A stretch of DNA of 8,772 bases, from NCBI GenBank assembly GCA_013153415.1, contig JAADEO010000224.1, positions 1-8,772 on the forward strand. The letters are read 5' to 3'. A model generated the notes under the pieces. It saw only the letters and a list, made by a program, of their open reading frames with translations. It had not been told where the DNA came from and made no database searches. Position 1 is the stretch's first letter; each line of letters starts with the position of its first letter. The translations under genes and the position numbers were made by a program. This stretch comes from Deltaproteobacteria bacterium. GTDB lineage: Bacteria; Desulfobacterota; Anaeroferrophillalia; Anaeroferrophillales; Tharpellaceae. Of the stretch, positions 1 through 5,458 are shown in pieces.

Positions 1-592
1 GATAGCGCTGCCGGTCGGGCTCCGGCGGGTCATCGAGCCGAAAGATCTCGCCATCGACTTCGACCCGGAGAAACCCCTCGCTCAGAAGCCCGCGGAAAAG
101 CTTCTGGAACTCGCCTTTACGCCGGCGCACCAGAGGCGCCATGATCAGCAGACGGGTACCATCTCCCAGTTTCTCGACGGCATCGGCGGCCTGGTCCACG
201 GTCTGGGAGGTGATGGGCCGGTCGCATTCGATACAGTGCGGCACCCCGACCCGGGCGAACAGCAGACGCAGGTAATCATAGATCTCGGTAACCGTCCCTA
301 CCGTCGAACGCGGGTTATGGGAAACCTTCTTCTGTTCGATCGATATGGCCGGCGAAAGCCCGCTGATCTCGTCGACATCGGGCTTTTCCATGAGCTGCAG
401 GAACTGCCGGGCATAGGCCGACAGCGATTCGACATAACGCCGCTGCCCCTCGGCATAGATAGTATCGAAAGCCAGGGAGGATTTCCCCGAGCCGCTCAAA
501 CCGGTAATCACCACCAGACGGTGGCGGGGGATTTCCAGGCCGATATTCTTGAGATTGTGTTCCCGGGCCCCTTTGACAACTATTTTTTCCAC
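1..592 (-). CDS. uvrA: UvrABC excinuclease subunit A, N-terminal part (partial, cut by window edge)
   Basis: This is the DNA-damage-recognition ATPase of nucleotide excision repair, which acts in the cytoplasm with UvrB and UvrC. About 197 codons are visible; the last complete codon ends at base 2 and the gene continues off the left edge. The translation opens MEKIVVKGAREHNLKNI, the classical UvrA start. The Walker A loop GLSGSGKS lies at residues 31-38, followed by the UvrA-specific stretch AFDTIYAEGQRRYVESLSAY and then SGLSPAISIEQK. The start is taken as GTG at 590-592 because homologues begin at this MEKI. The Shine-Dalgarno is weak (a GGA about 12 nt upstream), and an in-frame TTG at 611-613 would add seven residues. 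The ATG at 601-603 is in another frame and meets a stop after seven codons. The gene is divergent from the seleno-cytochrome gene. I see no convincing promoter or LexA box for it. Family assignment is secure; the exact start is moderately sure. Confidence 0.96.
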   Translation of the reverse strand, partial: MEKIVVKGAREHNLKNIGLEIPRHRLVVITGLSGSGKSSLAFDTIYAEGQRRYVESLSAYARQFLQLMEKPDVDEISGLSPAISIEQKKVSHNPRSTVGTVTEIYDYLRLLFARVGVPHCIECDRPITSQTVDQAADAVEKLGDGTRLLIMAPLVRRRKGEFQKLFRGLLSEGFLRVEVDGEIFRLDDPPEPDRQRY

Positions 593-633
593 TTTATTAT
601 CATATCCGACCAATCGGTACGGGTAATTTGTAC

Positions 634-662
634 TTGAAAACCATCAGTAATTCAGATAGGAT
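634..662 (+). promoter_or_regulatory. sigma70-like promoter for the seleno-cytochrome gene
   Basis: The -35-like hexamer TTGAAA (634-639) and the -10-like hexamer TAGGAT (657-662) are separated by exactly 17 bases in AT-rich intergenic DNA. Transcription would start near 669-670 and give a leader of about 40 nt before the ATG at 711. It lies in the 118-bp gap between divergent genes and points towards the cytochrome. The call rests on sequence match only. Confidence 0.5.
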
Positions 663-710
663 AAAACCCGTCTAAAAATTCTTCCCCAGTCTCTTAGCCA
701 AGCTGCCATC

Positions 711-2042
711 ATGAAAATAAAATTTCCGCTTCCTGTATTCCTGTTCATCTTCTTTCTCAGCCTCTTTCCCGCCTCCCGCAGCCGGGCGGCGGACCCGGAT
801 TTTCGCCTGATCTTTATAGGCTCTCTCTCCGGCTATGTCAAACTCTGCGGTTGACACAAGAAGCAGGCGGGCGGTTTAGCCCGTCAAAAAACCGCGATCG
901 ACACGTTGCGCCAGGAGGTCGGGGCCGACCGAACCTTGACGATCAACAGCGGCAACCTGACTCGCACCACGACCAAGGTCGATTTCGAAATCAAATACCG
1001 GGTTCTGCAGACCGCCCTGAAAGGTTACGACATGATCGGCGTCGAGGTCTTCACACCCGGGGTCCAGGAGTTGATCTACGGCCGTGAGATGATCAACAAG
1101 TTGCACGAATATACGAAGAAAAGCGCCATCATCTGCGCCAATCTGGCCTACCCCGCCCCGGGCATCGAACCCAGCCGGTTGTTCACCGTCAATCACAAGA
1201 AGATCCTGGTCACTTCGATCTTCGACCCCAAGTTCGAGAAGAAGGCGATCCACGGGCTCAAGGCTTCAGACCCGATTGCGGCCTTGAACAAGGCCCTGAA
1301 GACACCCCATGACCTGGCCATCGCCGTACTCCACTTCTCCGACAACAAGGCCCGCAATATCATCCGCCGGGTCGCGGGGCTGAATATCGCCGTGCTGGCC
1401 ACCCAGAGGGGAGTTTTCCGAAAAATCGAGCTGATCAAGGGCTGCTGCCTGGTCAAAAACAACAACCACGGTAAAACCGTAGGCTATCTCGACTGGAATT
1501 TTTCTAGCAATAGCCCGACCCGCCTCAAGCTCGTCAAGGTCGAAAAAAGCACCTTCAAGGCCGATCCCAAGGTAGCCAAACTGGTGGACGAATATGAGCA
1601 ATGGCTGCGGAAGCACTATATCAAGAAGGAAAAACAGGAAGAAGAGACGCTCAATGAAAAAGCGGCCGGGATAAATTACGTCGGCAACCAGGCCTGCGGC
1701 ACCTGCCATCCCAAGATCACCGCTTCCTGGCAAACCACCCGGCACGCCCGGGCCTATGCCAGCCTGCAGAAGAAATGCAAGGATTACTGTCCCGATTGTC
1801 TGCCCTGCCACGTTACCGGAAGCCGGCAGCACAACAAGAAGGGTTTCCAGTCACCGGCCTCAACCCCCAACCTCTTCAATGTCCAGTGCGAAGAGTGCCA
1901 CGGCCCGGCCCAGGATCATATCAAAGATCCCAAACTCAACTACGGCCTGAAAATCGACAAAAAAACCTGTACCGCCTGCCACAACAGCAACACCGATCCC
2001 GAATTCTCATTCGCGCACGACCTGCCGCTGATCTCGCATTAG
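711..2042 (+). CDS. Selenocysteine-containing exported tetrahaem cytochrome c with N-terminal UshA-like domain (in-frame TGA at 852-854 read as Sec48)
   Basis: The gene encodes 443 residues if the TGA at codon 48 is read as selenocysteine. Residues 1-27 form a signal peptide (MKIK, a hydrophobic FPLPVFLFIFFLSLF core, then ASRSRA-A), so the product is periplasmic or outer-surface. Residues about 31-250 resemble the metallophosphatase/5'-nucleotidase (UshA-like) fold, but the canonical metal-binding motifs look degenerate. The motif KLCGUHKKQAGGLAR spans 44-58; cytochrome relatives, as I recall them, have PCGC with G-G-L/I-A-R downstream, which places Sec at the second Cys. Vicinal cysteines lie at 245-246. 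A lysine/glutamate-rich linker (about 265-320) leads to a cytochrome c554-like region with four CXXCH haem sites: CGTCH 329, CLPCH 363, CEECH 393 and CTACH 420. A likely role is periplasmic electron transfer or redox chemistry; the substrate is unknown. I see no good Shine-Dalgarno before the ATG at 711, but the signal peptide fixes this start. The internal TTG at 906 would remove the signal peptide, so haem attachment would be impossible. The alternative is a nonsense or sequencing error. Confidence 0.85.
866..885 (+). promoter_or_regulatory. Bacterial SECIS hairpin directing Sec insertion at UGA 852-854
   Basis: The arms GGCGGGC (866-872) and GCCCGTC (879-885) form a 7-bp stem with one G.U wobble and a six-base loop GGTTTA (873-878). 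The loop begins 18 nt after the UGA and starts with GG, then T. As I recall, bacterial SECIS elements have a loop 16-37 nt from the UGA with a G in its first two positions, and E. coli fdhF also has GGU at this exact distance. The hairpin would be the SelB binding site within the coding sequence. The fdhF-type bulged U is not seen. Confidence 0.75.
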
Positions 2043-2053
2043 TACCTACCGCT

Positions 2054-2095
2054 CATTTTCTGCACCAAAAAACAAGAAATAATCAGCAGAAAATG
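2054..2095. repeat. 10-bp perfect inverted repeat after the seleno-cytochrome stop
   Basis: CATTTTCTGC (2054-2063) and GCAGAAAATG (2086-2095) are perfect reverse complements with a 22-nt A-rich loop. An outer AGTAC (2041-2045) / GTACT (2107-2111) could extend the fold. An alternative small hairpin, CAGAA-AATG-TTCTG, occupies 2087-2100. The position 11 bases after the TAG fits a 3' end or RNA-stability element of the plus-strand gene, but no T-tract follows on either strand, so it is not a standard intrinsic terminator. Confidence 0.5.
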
Positions 2096-2190
2096 TTCTG
2101 ATAAGAGTACTTATTTGCGGGCCGGGAAGGTCTTGCTTGAGTTGCGGGGCCTGTTCCCGCATCAGTGCCATCAGGTTATTTGCGACCGTT

Positions 2191-2298
2191 AAAAAAGCCC
2201 TTTGGGTGCGGACCGAGCCCGGTTAGGTTGCGGGGGTATCATCCCCGCATTGGGCTCACACGATACCGCGAAGAACGCGGAAAAAGACAGCGGGCTGT
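2191..2298 (-). terminator. Structured 3' region with T-tract, probable cysK terminator
   Basis: Reading the minus strand after the cysK stop, there is a CAGC/GCTG mini-hairpin (2298-2289), a hairpin CCGCG-TTCTT-CGCGG (2280-2266), and a compound stem GAGCCC (2257-2252) / GGGCTC (2220-2215) that encloses TGCGGGG-N7-CCCCGCA (2249-2229). It ends with CCC-AAA-GGGC and six Ts (2206-2191). GAGCCC could also pair with the GGGCTT that runs into the T-tract, giving an alternative fold with a terminator-like end. The T-tract is present only for minus-strand transcription, so termination of cysK is the simplest role. A small RNA made from this region is possible but unsupported. Confidence 0.5.
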
Positions 2299-2309
2299 GA
2301 AATAACGGA

Positions 2310-3233
2310 TCAATCGCTGGAGAAAACCTCCGTACTGAGATAGCGCTCTCCGGAATCGGGAAAGATCGCCACGATCATCCGGCCTTGGTTTTCCGGCCGG
2401 CGACCGACCATGACGGCGGCTTCAGCCGCGGCCCCGGAGGAGATCCCCGAAAAAATGCCGGCGGCCGCCAGCTGCCGGGCCCGGGCTACAGCCCGATCGG
2501 TACTGACCGCAACCACCTCGTCCAGCAGATCACGCCGCAAAACCGCCGGCACGAAACCAGCCCCGATGCCCTGGATACCATGCGGCCCGGGCATCTCTCC
2601 CGACAAAACCGCCGATTCGGCCGGCTCCACGGCCACCACCCTGATCCCGGGATGGTACTCCCGCAAACCCAGGGCGCAACCGGTAACCGTGCCCCCAGTA
2701 CCAACTCCGGCGACCAGAATATCGATCTTTCCGCCGCTGGCTTCCCAAATCTCCCGGGCCGTGGTCCGGCGGTGAATTTCGGGATTGGCGGGATTATCGA
2801 ACTGGGCCGGCATGAAACTGCCGGGATTCTCCCGGTGGATCCTTTCCGCCTCGGCCAGGGCACCCTTCATTCCGGCACTGCCCGGAGTCAGAACCAGCTC
2901 CGCCCCCAACGCTCTCAGCAAACGGCGTCGTTCCAGACTCATGGTCTCCGGCATGGTCAGAACCAGACGATAACCGCGGCTCGCCGCGACCCAGGCCAGA
3001 CCAATCCCGGTATTGCCGCTGGTCGCTTCGATAATCAGGCCGCCGGGCCCCAGTTTCCCTTCGGCCTCGGCATCGTCGATCATGGCCCGGGCGATCCGGT
3101 CCTTGACACTCGACATGGGGTTGAACGATTCCAGCTTGGCGACAATCTCGGCCCCGCTTTCAGCCGAGAGAAAATCGACTTTCAGCAACGGAGTGAAACC
3201 TGCAAGCCTGGTGATATTTGTAACAATCGTCAT
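2310..3233 (-). CDS. cysK: Cysteine synthase A (O-acetylserine sulfhydrylase)
   Basis: This is a cytoplasmic PLP enzyme that makes L-cysteine and acetate from O-acetyl-L-serine and sulfide, the last step of cysteine biosynthesis. The 307 residues match the usual CysK length. The PLP-binding lysine is K44 in SSVKDR. TSGNTG (71-76) is the substrate-binding loop, GVGTGGT (176-182) binds the PLP phosphate, and GISSGA (263-268) and PDSGERYLST (292-301) are typical C-terminal signatures. The ATG at 3233 has a good AGGAG Shine-Dalgarno seven bases upstream. A CysM-type or cystathionine beta-synthase-like activity cannot be excluded from sequence alone, but the length and motifs favour CysK. It lies about 100 bp downstream of the barrel gene and probably has its own promoter. 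It converges on the seleno-cytochrome gene with a structured gap between them. Confidence 0.95.
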   Translation of the reverse strand: MTIVTNITRLAGFTPLLKVDFLSAESGAEIVAKLESFNPMSSVKDRIARAMIDDAEAEGKLGPGGLIIEATSGNTGIGLAWVAASRGYRLVLTMPETMSLERRRLLRALGAELVLTPGSAGMKGALAEAERIHRENPGSFMPAQFDNPANPEIHRRTTAREIWEASGGKIDILVAGVGTGGTVTGCALGLREYHPGIRVVAVEPAESAVLSGEMPGPHGIQGIGAGFVPAVLRRDLLDEVVAVSTDRAVARARQLAAAGIFSGISSGAAAEAAVMVGRRPENQGRMIVAIFPDSGERYLSTEVFSSD

Positions 3234-3266
3234 CCTGACACTCCTTTCCCGACAGATATTCTCCTT

Positions 3267-3295
3267 ATTCTAACAAAAACAGTCAGAAAAGGGAA
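3267..3295 (-). promoter_or_regulatory. Possible cysK promoter
   Basis: On the minus strand a -10-like TAGAAT (3272-3267) sits 17 bases from a poor -35-like TTCCCT (3295-3290). A start near 3260 would give a leader of about 27 nt containing the AGGAG ribosome site. The 102-bp gap upstream of cysK supports a separate promoter, but the -35 match is weak, so an activator-dependent promoter or read-through from the transporter operon are alternatives. Confidence 0.3.
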
Positions 3296-3335
3296 ATCTT
3301 TCCTCCGGCCACGTTTGAAGCCACGTGCATCAGGG

Positions 3336-4634
3336 TCAGAAATTGTAGCGCAGGCCGCCGTAGAGGTTGCTGTTGCTTTCGAACTGGCCGAAAAAGGTGT
3401 AATCTTCGGCTCCGTAGAAGAGGTTGCCGCCGGCGAAGATGAGCCAGTTGTCGGTAAGCTTGTAGCTTATCTGGGGCCGCAGGTAAGCGTCATTGTCCGA
3501 GGGCGAATAGTAGGCGAAAAGTGAAAGGATGAGATTTTGCCGCAGCAGCAGCCGGGTCAGGCGCAGGGTCAGAAGATGGCGGTATTCGTCCCGTTTCTCC
3601 ATGCCCGGGGGCAGGCTGTCGCGGTAATCGTCGTAATCCTGGATCACCTCGAGATAGTACTGCAGCGAGCCGGTGAAATCATCACCCAGCTCATGTTCGA
3701 AACCCACCAGGAAACGCCATTCCGAATTCCGCACCATGGGATCGTCACCATCCCGATCGTCGCGGGAATCGTACCAGCCGGCCTCGAGATTGGCGAGACC
3801 GCCGAAAAGGTCGCGACGCAAGCTGAAACCGAAACTCCGCAACCTGGGGAAATAGACCCGACCATCAGCCTTCATCCCTTCCGGGGTTTTCCAGTAGCCG
3901 TCATAGAAATAGAACGCGGCCTCGAGACCGGAAAAGTTGCGAAAGAGACGAACGGCGACCTCATCTTCGGAAAACCAGCTGTTCCGACCATGATCGCGCA
4001 GCCCATGATCCCGCCCCACGGTGTCGCCGGAAAGCGGCGACCAATATGAAAGACGCTGGCCGTTGATGTATTCGGAAGGGTTGAAACGGGGCATGTAGAC
4101 GAGATCGATATTGACAACATCGAAAAAGAGACTCAAACGGGCGGCTTCGGCCGGAGCTTTGAGATACTCGTTCTCGCGACCGGTGAAAAAAGATTTCCAG
4201 TCCTTGGGAAAAAGATCGTTGATAAAAAGCAGATCGCCGGTCCCCCAGGTCAGAACCTGGCGGCCGACCTTGAGATCGGCAAAATCGAGCGGAGAGCCAA
4301 GCAAATAGGCCTCGCGGATCGTGCCCCCGCTGCTTCTCTCCACGGCGTCGGCAAAGAGGTCCCCCTTGAATTTTCCGACCACCCAGCCGAGATCGTAATC
4401 GATATCGAGCTGCAGACGGGCTTCCCCGAGCGAAGTATGGCGTTCGTCGACCGGTTCCCGGACCCGCCAGCCGCCCCGCAGATCGAGAAAACCCCGGTAA
4501 TCGATCCCGGCGTCGGCGAGCCGGTCGTTGAAACGGGCCAGAGAGAACTCCCCCGCCCAGACCCCGCCGGGCGCCAATCCCGCCAGCAGAAGCAGAATCA
4601 GGATGATCAACCTGAAACCCGGACGACCTTTCAA
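3336..4634 (-). CDS. Outer-membrane beta-barrel protein (DUF1302-like), third gene of an RND/LolA-like operon
   Basis: The product is an exported protein of about 432 residues. A signal peptide (KGRPGFR, then LIILILLLLAGLAPGGVWA) precedes a chain of alternating aromatic/hydrophobic strands. It ends in GGLRYNF, with the C-terminal phenylalanine typical of barrels inserted by BamA. A conserved-looking block KVGRQVLTWGTGDLLFINDL (about residues 122-141) followed by FPKDW resembles DUF1302-type proteins that accompany RND transporters; this assignment is from memory. I place the start at the TTG 4632-4634 because AAGGAG lies seven bases upstream. The upstream in-frame GTG at 4652, which overlaps the preceding stop as GTGA, would add six residues (MIRRQG) but lacks a Shine-Dalgarno. 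It is probably the outer-membrane component or receptor for the substrate handled by the two upstream genes. The substrate is unknown. Confidence 0.85.
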   Translation of the reverse strand: MKGRPGFRLIILILLLLAGLAPGGVWAGEFSLARFNDRLADAGIDYRGFLDLRGGWRVREPVDERHTSLGEARLQLDIDYDLGWVVGKFKGDLFADAVERSSGGTIREAYLLGSPLDFADLKVGRQVLTWGTGDLLFINDLFPKDWKSFFTGRENEYLKAPAEAARLSLFFDVVNIDLVYMPRFNPSEYINGQRLSYWSPLSGDTVGRDHGLRDHGRNSWFSEDEVAVRLFRNFSGLEAAFYFYDGYWKTPEGMKADGRVYFPRLRSFGFSLRRDLFGGLANLEAGWYDSRDDRDGDDPMVRNSEWRFLVGFEHELGDDFTGSLQYYLEVIQDYDDYRDSLPPGMEKRDEYRHLLTLRLTRLLLRQNLILSLFAYYSPSDNDAYLRPQISYKLTDNWLIFAGGNLFYGAEDYTFFGQFESNSNLYGGLRYNF

Positions 4635-4648
4635 CCCTTGTCTCCTTA

Positions 4649-5458
4649 TCACCTGCGGGCCTGGCGCGGCGGCCGGCGCAGATAGCGTTCGGTGAAGATA
4701 TCGTCCTTCAGACCGATATCATATTTGATCCGGGAAAACTCGCTGACCGTCTTGCCCCCGGCGGCCAGGTTTTCGACCCGGGATCTGAGGACCGTGGGGA
4801 AGCCCTGCACGTCCTTGATCTCCAGGGCTTCGACCCGGCGGTAGAGGGTGTTTTCCTTATCGTAATACTCGGCCTTGACCGGCATGAAACTCTGCTTGTC
4901 GATCCAGACCTGGTAACGGGAGAACTCGACGCTGCCGGGGTCCTTGGGCCGGCATTCGATGAGATAGAACTTGTCATCGCTCTTGAGCAGCTTGTGCTCA
5001 TCCTCGTCGACCCCGCGGCCCGAAACATCCTCGTAATAGAAATCGCTACCCACGAAACTGGTGCGCTTGTCGGAAGCGGCTATCCTTTTTACGAGGTCGA
5101 GAGCCGGCAGATAGAGCCAGCGGTCATCGTCCTTGCCGGGGTGTTTATGGACCATGAAGACCATGCCCTTGACATCGCTGGGCCGCTTGAAATAGACGTA
5201 GAACTTCTGCTCGCCCCCATCCGGACCGTCATCCTTGCGCAGGATATTGAACTCCCGGTAGCGTTTGCGGCCCTGATTGTCGGTAATCGTCATCTTGACC
5301 GTCGCCCGGCCGTCATCGCCGGCATAATAGGCCGCGATATTGGCCTTATCGACAATTTCATCGGCACTCAGCTGGCCGGCCGCGACCGATTCGGCCGAGA
5401 CAAAACCCGCAAATAAGATCAGTAAAACAAAACAAGCGCAAACTCTTCCGATTTTCAT
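4649..5458 (-). CDS. Outer-membrane lipoprotein-sorting (LolA-like) periplasmic protein
   Basis: The 269-residue protein has a signal peptide (MKIGRVCACFVLLILFAGFVSA, cleavage near residue 22-27) with no lipobox, so it is probably soluble in the periplasm. The mature part resembles the LolA-like family (COG2834 type) often encoded beside MMPL transporters. It has a KMTITDNQGRKRYREF strand pair near 55-70, KFYVYFKRPSDVKGMVF at 85-101, WLYLPAL at 114-120, and the RTSFVGSDFYYEDVSGR segment at 132-148. LolA-fold proteins carry lipid in a hydrophobic half-barrel, so a shuttle between the inner-membrane RND pump and the outer-membrane barrel is inferred. The ATG at 5458 overlaps the RND stop by one base (TAATG), with AGGAGG eight bases upstream, which indicates translational coupling. 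It is not the general LolA, which is shorter and lies in other gene contexts. Confidence 0.88.
   Translation of the reverse strand: MKIGRVCACFVLLILFAGFVSAESVAAGQLSADEIVDKANIAAYYAGDDGRATVKMTITDNQGRKRYREFNILRKDDGPDGGEQKFYVYFKRPSDVKGMVFMVHKHPGKDDDRWLYLPALDLVKRIAASDKRTSFVGSDFYYEDVSGRGVDEDEHKLLKSDDKFYLIECRPKDPGSVEFSRYQVWIDKQSFMPVKAEYYDKENTLYRRVEALEIKDVQGFPTVLRSRVENLAAGGKTVSEFSRIKYDIGLKDDIFTERYLRRPPRQARR

Noticed and set aside
711..854. A short 47-residue secreted peptide, or a pseudogene broken by a nonsense mutation
   Set aside because: The frame stays intact on both sides of the TGA, the TGA sits at a Cys-type position and a SECIS-like hairpin follows. Decay by chance would not produce all three, although a sequencing error cannot be formally excluded.
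672..857. Minus-strand 61-residue ORF opposite the signal peptide of the cytochrome
   Set aside because: It is low-complexity and charged, has no ribosome site and mirrors the real plus-strand coding sequence.
906..2042. A separate cytochrome gene starting at the internal TTG 906
   Set aside because: This start removes the signal peptide and the CGU motif although both lie upstream in the same frame; haem attachment needs export, so the read-through gene from 711 is preferred.
2046..2171. Minus-strand 41-residue ORF (MALMREQAPQLKQ...) after the cysK T-tract
   Set aside because: It has no Shine-Dalgarno, overlaps the inverted repeats, lies downstream of a probable terminator and resembles no family I recognise.
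2191..2298. 6S RNA, tRNA-Sec or a riboswitch in the structured gap
   Set aside because: There is no T-loop sequence for a tRNA, no recognisable riboswitch core and no convincing 6S layout, and no gene follows on the strand carrying the T-tract.
3300..3335. Repeated GCCACGT and a GGAA/TTCC mini-hairpin after the barrel gene, as a terminator
   Set aside because: The stems are only 4 bp and the T-run that follows is interrupted, so this is too weak to call a terminator.
2385..3524. Long plus-strand ORF of 379 codons opposite cysK
   Set aside because: It is antisense to a clear cysK with all family motifs; its translation is rich in G, P, R and Q and has no domain, as expected of a shadow in GC-rich DNA.
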